NCBI GenBank assembly: GCA_023653785.1
Contig: JAMKCH010014114.1
Location: 1-64,000 of the forward strand
DNA: 64,000 nt
Source: Ophioderma brevispina
Lineage: Eukaryota > Echinodermata > Ophiuroidea > Amphilepidida > Ophiodermatidae
Direction of reading: 5' to 3'
The notes under the pieces are model-generated. The model was not told where the DNA came from. It saw nothing but the letters and a program-made list of their open reading frames with translations, and searched no databases. The position numbers and the translations under genes were made by a program. Positions within the stretch are counted from its first letter, which is position 1, and the number at the start of each line of letters is the position of its first letter. Positions 23,085-34,415 of this stretch are shown piece by piece.

Positions 23085-24190
23085 ACCAAATTGAAGTACG
23101 CTTTGCTACCTTGAATGCCAGGTCTATCAAGGCAAAAAACAAAATACACTGCATGTGTGACTTCGTAATCAGCCATCAGTTTGGATATCTGCCATCACCG
23201 AATTTGGGGTTTTGATGTGGTGAGATAGCAGAGAGCTGTAGACATTGCTGATATCCAGGAATACTTACTAATATAAGCTAATCATTCTAACCGCCATCAT
23301 AGAAGAGCGGAAGTACAGCTATTATCTTAGGGAATGGTTCCAGTAAGGGATAAACGAGAACATGCGAGTTTAATTCATGGAATATATGATGTCGGTCACA
23401 ATATCATTACCTTCTACCTCCTTCCAACTTATTCTAATCTACCAACTCAAGTCTGACAAGAAAAATCAAATTCACCTATCAATGTTTCTAGATGAATTCT
23501 CTTCTCTGGATACTTGACAGTTGGTATTAATGGCCCATTTGCTCCTTACTGGAGACTTAAATGTACCTGTTGACGTGCTGTGACCGTGAGGCTCAAGTCT
23601 CCTCAATATCTTAGATCTGCACGACTTGAAAACAAATAGTGTGGCTCCAACTCACATCGGAACCACACTCTAGATCTACTAATAACTGGCAGCAAGCAAT
23701 ACTTTGTGAGCCATATTTCATCTCATAGTCACTTGCCGTCTGACCACTACGCTGTCAAGAGCTATCAAAATCAAACGACTCTTTGAACGTGCATAAAACC
23801 ATGCAGACTCGGAAAATCGCAACATCAAAAGAGACATCTTTCTCTCTGATATACGATCTGCATTTGTTTTGACTTAAGAACGCTTGAGTGTGATTCGCTA
23901 GTTAATGAATATAAAAACATTTACTAAGACACTTGATGAACATGCTCCACGGGAAATCGATCGTAGTTGCGTCCTCAAGCACCTTGGTACACAGATGTTC
24001 TTGTGCTGAGAAGAAGGAAAGGCGTCGGCTGGAGGTAGAGTTTCACAGACTGGGCTCACAGTATGCAAAGAGGCTGACAAAGATCAGTGTTGCCAACGAC
24101 AACTCTCGTCTTTCTAAAGCCAAGACTGAGTATCATAGCAACAGATACTCATGTGATAACGGGGACTTTTCAGTGTGTCAGTAAGTTAAC
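23085..24190 (+). mobile_element. CR1-like LINE, endonuclease and linker, unit B
   Basis: Second copy of the endonuclease/linker region, more frameshifted than unit A. The linker is still recognisable near 23870-24180 ('LVNEY', 'TLDEHAP', 'AEKKERRRLEVEFHRLG' in one frame). It is contiguous with the reverse transcriptase domain that follows, so this copy is the one belonging to the full-length element. Confidence 0.65.
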
Positions 24191-26840
24191 TTTCTCCAGA
24201 GTGAACAAACCGATACCTGCCACATGAATGTCCAAAAGATCTTGCTGACAATTTTGGGCAGATATTTTCCACAGAAGATCAAGAAGATGCGTAACCGTCT
24301 ACATGATGCTACTACTGCCTCTATGTCGTGGAACTAACAGAGTCATGCCAAAGCAACTTCAGCTACTTTTCTACAGCGTCTGAAGAGGAGGTCTTGAAAT
24401 CCATCAAATCAGCATCGATCAAGTCCCGCACCTTAGACCCGTTACCAGCTGGTCTCCTTTAAAACTTTTTATGTCTTGAGATCTTACCAGTCAAAACAAG
24501 GATTGCCAACTTCTCCTTGTCTTCGGGTATTCCCAGCTCTCAAGGAAGGCATCTGTCATCCCGCTGCTGAAGAAATCGGCTTGGACACCAAAATCCTCTC
24601 AAATTATCCGCCCTATATCTAATCTGCATTTCTTGGAAGGTGATTGAAAGAGTAGCAGTGAATCAGTTGCAGACTACATCATCGAAATGATATCCATGTC
24701 CGATGCAGTCGGCAATACCGGCAAGTAAAAAGTACTGAGACCGCTCTGTTACGGGTGCAGAATGACAATCTTGACTGCTCTTGACAAACAAAAAAGAGGC
24801 TGTACTAGTGTTACTGAACTTCAGCGCCGCCTTCGACACCATATACCACAAACAGCTCCTAAGCCGTCTAACTGAACGGTATGGGATAAATGGAAAAGCA
24901 TTAGTGGTTCTCGTCAACACTGGATGGCCGAACTCAATCGATATCAGTCAGAGGTGCTTCGTCAGGTCCTGTGGCGGTAGAGTGTGGATCCACGGCGCTG
25001 GGTTACTGGACCGATTGACTTCATCTTGTTCAGTTGCCCCACTACAGGTCTCATCACTGCCCACGGTATTTCAATTTGTGTTATGCTGATGACACCCAGC
25101 ATCTACTGACTTTCCACCTCGGGATCGTGAAGCAGCCATAAAAAGATTGAAACATGAATTGCAGAAATCAGATCATGGTCTGTAATGTAAATCCAACAAG
25201 CTGATTTTAAATACCAAGAAGCCGGAGATGTTGTACTTTCGCTATCATTTTAGCATATCGGCTAGCAACTCTCAGGCCATCTATGATCATTGGCAATTCT
25301 GTTATACATCCGTCAGCTGAAGTACGGAACCCTTGGTGTATCTTAGACTCAACACTAAGAATGATCAATCATGTTATAGTAGATTCAACCCATCGTGTCA
25401 CCTCTAGTAATTTTCCGAAGGTATGGGAATTGAATGAGGGACAGTGCAGTCATGGAAATTTAAATCGAGATTAAAATTAATCGTACGTCTATTGAACATG
25501 TAGTCCGATAGCAGAGAGAAACCAATTCAATGCTTAATGAAAGCATCAGTCAAGTAAGCGAAATTGCAAGCGACAAAAAAATAGCCTCAAAACATTCTGA
25601 CTAATCGCATTGGGAACAGGTGAGTGAAATGTTAACTGACTTTGAGTGGCGCCGTATTTTTTTTGGAGAACAAGAAACACAAATGGTGGACACTAGGCCA
25701 GGTTATCTTAATTCGCTCATGAAAAGGTTTTCATTTTTTTGCCCCCTATCCCCAACTAATCGACGACGTCCAAACTTTTCCTCTGTGACACGATGGATTC
25801 AATCTAGTATAACAGCTTATGCAAAGCCGCTTGGCTCTCAAAAGGAAAATGCGGCAGTTTCGACAGTACCTTGATGAACAAATATCCAATCAGATTGGTC
25901 ACGCCTGTTACATGTAGGCTGGTTCCTGCATTCATGGATTTATGGCCTTCCAGAAGAGAATGACCAAGGTAGCGGTTCAAAAATGCAGCCTGCCCGTCTG
26001 GTCCTTCTTTAAAAATCTCGTCGACGAGAACATATCACACCAGCTCTTTACCAACTGCATTGACTTCCAATTGAACAGAGGGCTGTTTTTAGGATTCTAC
26101 TTCTCACCTATAAGGGCATCCACGGCGTATCACCTGCCGAATTCTCTGAGCTATCCAGCTGTATTCACCCACCGAGAACCTTGAGGATCAACTTATTGCT
26201 CCAGCTGAGTAAATCAGCCAACTCATAACAAAGTTCTATGGTGATAGATCTTTTTCTTACGAAGCAGCACATTTGTGAATAAACTCCCTAACAGTATCCG
26301 ATTAGCTCACGTCAGCCAAACATTTTAAAGTCAAGTCTGAAGACATTCCTGTTTACACAACTATTTTGGCTCCTGTACGTATCCTGTTTCTGGCAGTCCA
26401 ATCACTAATTATAATTCTGTGATTTTTTTTTTTCCTTACTTTTTTATATTGCTCTACCTTCATCCAATCCGGTGCCTAGGTGATAGTTGTTTTATCAGGT
26501 TAGGTAGGGGTAGAGGCATCTGAATCCAGGAAATATCAAGACTTAACCGATGTCGCTGTGCGGTGGTACATACACACAGATCCTCACAGCTGGACGCTTC
26601 AGGTGGTATGGGAGGCAACTGGGTTGCCTCTGTCTTCCTATCTGTTCGTCACAATATATATAGGTTTGAATTTCCACTTAAATTTAAAAGTTTTTTGAAA
26701 TTGTGTATTATAATTGATGTATGTGCATTGTTGTTTTAACATTAGACTGTTATCTATTTTTGTATTTGTCTATTGATATTTTGTATAGCTCGCTTTTTGG
26801 GAAGCGCCTAGAGGCTCTGCATTAGGCGCTATAACAAGAT
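24191..26840 (+). mobile_element. CR1-like LINE reverse transcriptase and 3' end
   Basis: Reverse transcriptase motifs appear in order across frameshifts. A pre-RT 'SASEEEVLKSIKSASIKS' is followed by a damaged 'NYRPISNL'-type block at about 24600, 'STETALLRVQND' (24730-24765) and 'KKEAVLVLLNFSAAFDTI' (24786-24846, the D-containing motif A). Then come 'YGINGKAL', 'CGGRVWIHGAG' (decayed motif B) and YADD at about 25082-25093. After an interruption at 25415-25910, the post-RT tail resumes with 'YGLPEENDQ', 'GIHGVSPAEFSELSSCIHPP', 'KSAN', 'DRSFSYEAAHL' and 'FKSSLKTFLFTQLF'. The 3' end carries 'agcgcctagaggctctgc' and 'taggcgctataacaag' (26798-26838), a typical CR1-group tail shared in form with SINEs. 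Many frameshifts; not functional. Confidence 0.85.
25415..25910. other. Unexplained interruption inside the LINE
   Basis: About 490 bases separate '...STLRMINHV' from 'YGLPEENDQ' and do not read as LINE. The segment includes an 84-codon plus-strand frame (25620-25874) of unknown type. No terminal inverted repeats or target duplication were seen, so insertion or replacement cannot be told apart. Confidence 0.4.
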
Positions 26841-29190
26841 TTTACTTATAATTAAGACCATCCACTACACGTAGTTACCATTTAACAGGGGGCAGGGAAT
26901 AGTGTTCTTCCACAATTGCCAATTCTTTTCAAAGCTTTTCAATACAATTTTTTGCACTGGTTCTAACATGAATTGGATTGGTATGGAGACAAAAGTACCT
27001 CGAATGAACAGAACTCAGCCCAATCTTTCAATTTAAGTCCTTTGTCCACTATAAATTCAGGTGACAAAAATTGTGGGTGATTGGAAGAAGTTTGTGGGAA
27101 AACACTGTGCCTCCTCTTCCATTTACCTGTTATAGCCATTATTACGTATAGATGAATGAATATCGTGAGCTGCGAATTGTGCACAATAGGAAGACGATAC
27201 GATTAGGCCAGGAAACAAAGGTTAGGGTTGTGTGTATTCTTTAGTTTGTGCCAAAGAGACGCAAAAGGACCTGCTAACGAAATAAGAAATAATCAATTTT
27301 TTTCGGGATTTTTAAAAAATTATATACGAAAAAGATCAGCACTGGAAAAAGCGCGCGCGCGCGCGCACTGTTGTTTGTGTTGTGATTGTGATTAATTAAA
27401 TCGATTGAAACTTAGAATATTCACAATGGCATGTCAGTGACTATAATACACGACCGCTCGTGTACCTAAAACCCCGGACTTATACTGTTTGCCCATAAAA
27501 GCTGGATAAATTTGTTACACTTTTTAGGGACATGATTCTTACAGTGCGAGGTATTTGAGATAGATATAGGTGTATATGACCACAACTTGGGGATCAGTCT
27601 TTTCCGAACAATCACAGAATAGTCCACAATTAACACTTTACGAATTATGTCCTTAGCCTGAAAAAAGGAGAAGGGGTGGTATGAACAGCAGATTTAAGGA
27701 GGAATTTGTACAGTTTGATTTTCACATCAGTCAGTTTTAGAGATACACATTTTTGGGTGATTCATACAAAGGGTTCATAATACCGTTTTAAATGTTAATC
27801 GGTCACTAATATCGAGTAGGGCCACCCTGGCATGAATAGAAACAACCCTGGCATGAATCAGTGCGTCAAGATGTCGCGGCATACTGTCGACAAGGTTGTT
27901 TATGATGCCAAGGGACAGAACGTCCCCTCATCGGTAAGAAGCCTGAGCACGGCAGACAAGCCGCGCAAGACAATACGAGCTCCAAAGAAAGCTATAGTAT
28001 GTGAGCTTCACGCTCACATTGGGAGCTCGCAGGTGCTCGTTATTGTTCCAATTACGAGCTTGTGCTAGTTCATAAAGTGATCCTAATAGCTCATAAAGTG
28101 ATCGTAATAGCTCATAAAGGTGGTCGGTTAAACAAGACTTGGAAACGAGCTTTTCGTCATGCAAAGTAATTGATAATGCTTCACGAACGAGCTTGCAACT
28201 AGCTAGCTCACACAACTGGCGCGCCATTTTCATAAGGGTAAATACTAGTAAACTGCTAAAGTAAGATCCGCACGCATTATGCAAATTACCGCTATGAAAT
28301 GTATATGCTTGGTTTATTCCGTTGTTCCGCATCAAGGACTACATCCGGGAAAAAAAGGTGTTTAGAAACATAATCACTCAGTGGTTAAAATATGCGTCTA
28401 TTTACAATGTCGTGTTTTGATGTCCATGTTTAAATGAAGTCGAGGACACGTCATCTCAAACCCCTACCCTCCCCACCCCCTATCAATCAATATTGGGAGA
28501 CAAGTGACAAGGAAGTTGAGTACATGAGGTGGCTCACCGTGAATAGGGGAAGAGGGGGAAATTTTTCAAGAGACGTCAATTATGTTCTAAAACCATTTTG
28601 TCCCGATGTAGCTGTATCTTATATTAACACTACCAATACTTGGGTGTAAAATTTATGTCGCACTTTGTCATGGTCAGCTCATATTGATTGTGTAAAATGT
28701 ATCTGAAGAACTGGTATCAATCAAGCGTATAACATTTTCTTCCGTGTCGTACTATTGTTAAGGTACAACGATCGTAATCAAACTTAGGTTTTTGAACATT
28801 TTCATGTCTTTTCATTCATAATATTAAATTATATAACCAAAACACTTTTGGCATAAATTATGCAAATGAAGATTAAATATGGCCGCCAATGGTTGCCATT
28901 TGAGACATTTTGATGCGGCTCCTCCAATCAACAATGAATTGTATTAGGATAATTACAATTTGTGCTTTACGGACTTTTCATTAAAAAAATTCTTTGGTTA
29001 ATATTTAAAATAATGAACAATTACCCGTAATTTCACATTTCACACAGCTCATTTATTGTGTAATCTAATACATCCAAATCAGGATTGCATTCTATCTAAA
29101 CGAAAATGTCAGTACCAGCAGATCATCTAATGAACAACACGCTGTCCTATGGCTTTTTCATTTGAGTACCAAAACTCGAGATATTGTGCA
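26841..29190. other. Intergenic stretch, only small repeats
   Basis: Just after the LINE end, 26853-26900 resembles the 'gaccatcactatcacgtacgtaccatttaccaggg' region of the LINE leader (about 19705, 22513). Other items are a (GC)8 run near 27352-27367 and three direct copies of 'tagctcataaagtgatc' at about 28065-28120. There are also short open frames without domains (27832-28068, 27928-28335, 28434-28649). No gene recognised. Confidence 0.35.
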
Positions 29191-29194
29191 TAAA

Positions 29195-29515
29195 AAGGAG
29201 GCGCGTGGTGGTCCAGTGGATAAGTGTGCAGACTCGTGATCATTAGGGAGCCCCGCCGTGGCCAACGTGTTTGTGTCCCTGGTCAAGATACTTAATCTCA
29301 ACTAACCTCGCACGACCAAGGCGAAATATGAGTGGAGCTTCATGTGATGGGTAGGTATTGTTACAATCTAAGTGCTGATAGGGATCTACGCTGGCCAGCA
29401 GCCACCTGGATGAGCGAAATGATTGTAACGATTTCCTAAGGACGGCTTAATAATAATAGGCAACAGCGCTTGGAGACTGTTTACAGGATTGATAAAGCGC
29501 TATTATAAAAACTGA
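29195..29515 (+). mobile_element. tRNA-derived SINE with LINE-like tail
   Basis: The head 'gcgtggtggtccagtggataa' contains a Pol III A-box-like 'tggtccagtgg'. The B-box area is decayed ('gagccccgccgtggccaacg'). The body continues to 'gataaagcgctattataaaa', a 3' end that resembles the 'gcgctata' tail of the CR1-like LINE at 26.8 kb, its likely mobilising partner. A related copy lies at 61290-61572 on the minus strand and shares the 'gtggccaa(c/t)gtgttt' section. Confidence 0.7.
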
Positions 29516-29985
29516 TTATTATCTATATTATTAAAAACGCAACTTTGCTGGGGAAGCGCCATAGATGGGAATTTATTCTTCCCTCCTTTTTCCAGAGTTA
29601 GCACCGGCAGTCCTCGCCCAGTCATGACCTTGCTTAACAGCGCGCCTGTGCGCAAGTTATTTAAACACTTGCTGATTTGCCAACGACGGGATGTTAATCA
29701 CTTTGGTGATCGCACAGGACCCGCGATGTGAACGCATCGTCGTGCATGTCACAGCGCGCGCATATGATTCACTCTCGCATAATGATTTGCGTGATCGCCG
29801 TACGCATGAGGAAGAGCCAGAGATAGAGGGGGAAATGTACGAAACAAACGGTTTTGTAAAGTTTTATGTCCGCCGGATTCATAGGCCACCTACAAAGCGA
29901 TAAGGAAAAGAAAGCCAGGACAGAGGGGGAATTTGTAATTTGTAAGGAGGGGAGAGGTTGTCTGAGAAAGAGAGGGGGCGGAGAG
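29516..29985. other. Unannotated stretch
   Basis: GC-richer sequence with no recognised gene. The frame 29691-29903 has no domain. Confidence 0.3.
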
Positions 29986-30700
<715 letters not shown>

Positions 30701-31760
30701 TTTTGAGGACAGTAGGTTAAAATGCAATTTAAATGCAATTTGGAGGGTCTAAGTGACGGATGAGAGAGAAATCGTTATTTGTAGAGGTGGAAATGTCGAG
30801 GCATATAGAAAGAACGAGGAGGGGGTGGTCATACAATGACGTAAATAAAATTACTTCGCTGTGGTTGTGGTATTAAGAAACTACGGGTTATGACACGGAG
30901 TGATTGAGAGAAAAACATGTTTAAAATACAGAAAGTTACTGGATGAAATATGTTGTTTTATTATTTGAAAATACATGCGATATACAGACTATACTGAAAA
31001 CTACGGGAACTTGAGTTATGAAAAAAAAATAGGAATACGGAATGTTGTGACTTGAAGGAGGAGGAGTTATAAACTGCAGGATGGCGGGAGCTATACGCGA
31101 ATTGTGAGCAAAAGATTAGGATAGGGAATGCTGTTAAGATTACGGGTTGCGGGTACAATAGTGACGCTAGGTAGAAAATGAGAACTACGGGAACTGATAG
31201 GAACAACCGGAACCTTTTGCTTTTATGTACACACAGTTAGGCTATAGGCGCATGGAACGTGCGACCAATTTGTGAGGAGGTTCGTTGATTTGGTCGTCGT
31301 GCATAGCACTCTTCAGTGACGGCATCGGTTTTAGTGATCGCTCCCGTTGTCTCAGCTAGCGGGGCCCGCGCGAAAACTGCGGAATCTGGCGAAAATAATG
31401 TTTCATTTTACTAGTCAATTAACATTACCAGTGTTCTTGCAGCCATTACACAACTTTTCTTAACCCATATAATAGAAGCGTGAATGGCTGATTCTCCGGT
31501 CTGTGAAAAACAAAGTGCTTTTATTTTTCTTGCTTTTAATTTTGTTTTGCAGATATCCGTAACGAGGCAAAAATGCGTTGTTATGGATGGTAAATAGCAT
31601 TTTGGGATTTTTTTTTTCATGTTGATTAACACTAATAACTGCACAAAGCTGCGTTAAGCGTCGGTCCCGTGTACAGAGAGTCACAACTGTACATGTACAT
31701 CGCAGTCAGTGTCGAATAAGAGTAGGGTGTAAACCCCTGACTGTTCCAAATCTGTCCCAG
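30701..31760. other. Unannotated stretch
   Basis: No gene, RNA or element recognised. The frames at 30961-31206, 31411-31644 and 31460-31684 (minus) show no domain. Confidence 0.3.
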
Positions 31761-31764
31761 TCTC

Positions 31765-31885
31765 AAAAGGGGCCATGTTAGGAGCATCCGTAATCATGGA
31801 TACACGCGGCCGCGATCATCTTACTCATTTGAATAATCCTAAAACAACCACAAACCATTGCCAATGACTTGTGAATACGCTAGAA
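31765..31885 (+). repeat. Dispersed repeat, copy shared with 51.1 kb
   Basis: 'ggccatgttaggagc', 'atcatggatacacgcgg', 'acttgtgaatacgctagaa' and surrounding bases recur at 51118-51240. It lies just past the Gypsy integrase tail, so it may be the 3' noncoding or LTR part of that element family, but it does not match the 5' LTR. Confidence 0.7.
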
Positions 31886-31929
31886 AGACGACTGCAACAA
31901 AACAGAAGATTGATTTCTTTAAGAAAAAC

Positions 31930-32245
31930 ATTTTGCATTAGGATCTTTCTACCTTCTCCTCTTTGAGCACATTTATGCGACATAACTGATTACGTCTACC
32001 TTATTTTGATCACACAGTCAAGCTTGGTCTCCCACTTTTTGGAATCAATCTCATATGGTTCAGATACTTAACCTCGCAAAGGATGCTCTTTGTCTTTGAT
32101 TGGAAAAAGCCCAAACAAAACCTGATTGAAAACTATTTCTGGCACTTTGTCATACCATGTCTTCCATTTTTGCCTTGGCAATTTTAGCATAGTCTAGCAA
32201 ATTCGCATCCGCATTTTCCAACAACGGTTTTTCTTTCAATAGTTT
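31930..32245 (-). mobile_element. Gypsy integrase C-terminal remnant
   Basis: The minus strand reads 'KEKPLLENADANLLDYA', 'KIAKAKMEDM', a frameshifted 'TWYDK', then 'LFPIKDKEHPL' with a following decayed 'KY..PYEI'. This is the order of the integrase C-terminal (GPY/F-like) region of Ty3/Gypsy elements. It sits immediately beside the gag fragment, with no protease, reverse transcriptase, RNase H or integrase core between them, so the element has lost most of pol. Confidence 0.7.
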
Positions 32246-33330
32246 CAATGGCCTCTTACTAGCCTTCTGGTACAATATTGTTTTCCATCCAGATGTGTTT
32301 TGATATGTGAAAACAGATACCGTTTGAACGCTTTCACTAAAATCAACTCCTTAATTTGATCAAAATCCTGTCTTACATACAATACCAAAGAAACACCGGA
32401 AATTCTATATGGCCAGGGTCCGTTCCCGAAACTCAGTCGGAAATCTAGGTGCATGCCTATGTTCCATGCCTGAGTGACCAATTTGTCCAAAGCACTGCGT
32501 ATCTGTTATGAATAGTCTGTTATGTTAGGCCATACGCATGAGTTAGTAAACACGTAGGGTTACGCACTGTTTGGTGAACGGGCCCCTGGTCATCTTGTTT
32601 TTTGACAAGACCTGATTTTTCCATATGCCTCTGACACCAATTCATATGCTTTTGAGCACTGCCTGCTTAACCTTATCATAATCACTCCCATTCGTCAAAT
32701 AGCCTGGCGCAAATCGATTTCGTGCTTCAGCAATAATACTGACTGTAAGCCACAAGGTCCAAGAATTCTTGGCCTTTCAAGAGCTAGTGCAATTTTCTCA
32801 AAGGGAATATTTATATCTTCTTTTTATCTACTTTCTCTACTTCTTGTTCTCGCCGCATCAAAACCAGGTGCGTGGACGAGCTAGCCTTTCCATTTCCATG
32901 CTTAAACTCTTCCAACTCTAGTTGAGCTTTGGGCTCTTTTGGTTACAAATCTTTTTTTCTTGGGCATTTTTCACTTTTCTAATTCCATTTCTTTTGTGCA
33001 TGTCCTTTCTTTTTGTTATATACAGTAACAACTTCTTTTTGTTGGCATTTGTGCATCTCCTTCTGTTTTAACTCAAGCTCTTTCAATGCGACAGCATCAC
33101 TAGTGCCTTGTTCCTGAACTTCATCTAAAGAATCATCCCAAACATCTTCCTGGACCAATTTTTCCAACTGTTTTTTGAAAATACCTCTTTTCTCATGGCA
33201 TTTTTGCTTCAAGTCCAATTTGCTTGTCAAATTTTCCATTAATTCAGGCTTTCTCAACTCGTCAAACTTCTCACAAGCTATTTGCTTAATACACTCCTCT
33301 GATTGACTTCCGTTGTGTGAGGCATACACT
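32246..33330 (-). mobile_element. Gypsy gag-like remnant, interrupted by a MITE
   Basis: The N-terminal piece (33329-32979) reads 'CEKFDELRKPELMENLTSKL' and ends in the charged segment 'AVALKELELKQKEMHKCQQK', typical of Ty3/Gypsy gag in animals. After a frameshift, about 32840-32595 gives 'PFEKIALALE', 'GLQSVLLLK' and 'KAYELVSEAYG'. After the inserted element at 32413-32589, 'DFDQIKELILVKAFKRYL' and 'HIKTHLDGKQ' (about 32368-32275) continue the same gag region. Several frameshifts and stops; not functional. The order on the minus strand is gag N-term, gag core, integrase tail. Confidence 0.75.
32413..32589. mobile_element. 177-bp MITE inserted in gag
   Basis: The ends are inverted copies: 'ccagggtccgttcccgaaac' at 32413-32432 and the complement of 'ccaggggcccgttcaccaaa' at 32570-32589. 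The sequence on both sides reads as gag, so this is a nested insertion. It has no coding capacity. A target duplication is short or absent ('gg'/'tc' flanks). Confidence 0.7.
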
Positions 33331-33432
33331 CTGCAACATATTCATTGAACCAAACTACCAATATTGCAAATGCCATGTTTACAATAATCATCACCTTTGA
33401 ATGTTGTCTAAATAATCAATACTCAATCCATT

Positions 33433-33452
33433 CCCGGACGAGCCCCAAATTT
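33433..33452 (-). other. Primer-binding site of the Gypsy element
   Basis: On the minus strand 'tttggggctcgtccggga' follows the LTR end. It closely resembles the 18-base site complementary to the 3' end of tRNA-Pro, and its position between LTR-like sequence (above 33453) and gag (below 33330) is as expected. Confidence 0.65.
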
Positions 33453-33900
33453 CTGTTACGACATCTCACAAGGATGACATGCCAGGAAATTACCCTTTAA
33501 AACATACAATGAACCTTGTGCACAAACATCTAATTTTTTGGTATAGCAACATGAGTCAGTTAATTGTGTTGATTAAAGCGATCCATTTGTTCAAGATTTG
33601 GAAATGTCAACGACACTTACATTCAGTGGTATAATAATACAGGTAAGAATGTCCTTATTTTATGAAATATTCACTTTGATATCACATTAGTTGCAAACTT
33701 AAAGCTGCAAACTTATGTCTCAATGCAAGGTAATCTTATTTAATACTTCTTTCCTTTTTCGGACGTCCTGAGTTAACTTTGTCCAGCATTTCAAGACGAC
33801 GGGGTCCTCGAACGATACAAACATTTTGCAGTACAACTATAACAGTCTGGGATAGAGAATCGCCACGAATTTCGTCTGTCGCACGTCCAACACATTGTTT
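33453..33900 (-). mobile_element. 5' LTR-like region of the Gypsy element
   Basis: Lies directly upstream (minus strand) of the primer-binding site and matches 16190-16720 in two stretches. The outer end is not clear; sequence to about 33990 may also belong. No matching second LTR was seen past the integrase tail, so the element is either truncated or its 3' LTR has decayed. Confidence 0.55.
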
Positions 33901-34415
33901 TTCTCAACACAGCACTTGATAATTCCATTTCTCCACTTCAATAGCCATGATCACATTTCCTCTCATCTTAGACTGGGTTCACTGTCCTGCCATACTACAT
34001 AGTAACCCTAATTTAAACACCTCAAAGCCAACCTGAAAAACAAATTAAAGAAGCTGATTTCACTTGGCTCTGGTAGGTATGGGTATCACCCCCCCAAAAA
34101 AAAGAACTTGGGTGGGGGTAGGGGGGAGTCATTTTGCCTCAAATAGTCATTCAAATATATCGTGTTTTTTTTTTTTTTTTAAGAAATTTTAATTTTAACA
34201 ATTAAGAAGAAGTGGCATTTATTTTGTCATTATACTTATATAAAATTTCATGTCTAAGTGAACGATATCACTCTTTACTTGGTATTTTCAAGCAAAGTCA
34301 CGTTCAAGAATGTCCATTCTTGAGTTAGCAGTATAAGCATCACGGAAATGTCGGACGTTCATCATCATGGCTCCTGTCAAGGTCCCAGCGACTAGGATAA
34401 AGCTCCCACATTAAG
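33901..34415. other. Unannotated stretch
   Basis: Noncoding, containing a T run at 34166-34181 and a C/A/G-rich patch near 34090-34125. The right end merges into the next LINE. Confidence 0.3.

Larger units (their letters stand above)
18661..24190 (+). repeat. 2.75-kb tandem duplication of a LINE 5' part
   Basis: Unit A (about 18661-21450) and unit B (about 21451-24190) run in parallel for their whole length. Shared blocks include 'gcgccatgagtcaat', 'acacactgtatcatctat', 'gacagcgctctccaagagag', 'gatatctcacctaccc', 'cgtggaagccgtggtgg' and 'ccaagactgattatcat' or its variant. Both units end at 'cagtaagttaact', after which unit A runs into unit B and unit B runs into the reverse transcriptase domain. 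Divergence is mostly 1-3 base indels. Each unit carries a leader (first 1.6 kb), the endonuclease region and the linker before RT. Confidence 0.9.

Noticed and set aside
28061..28120. Leu/Tyr-rich repeat protein on the minus strand
   Set aside because: Arises from three copies of a 20-bp direct repeat.
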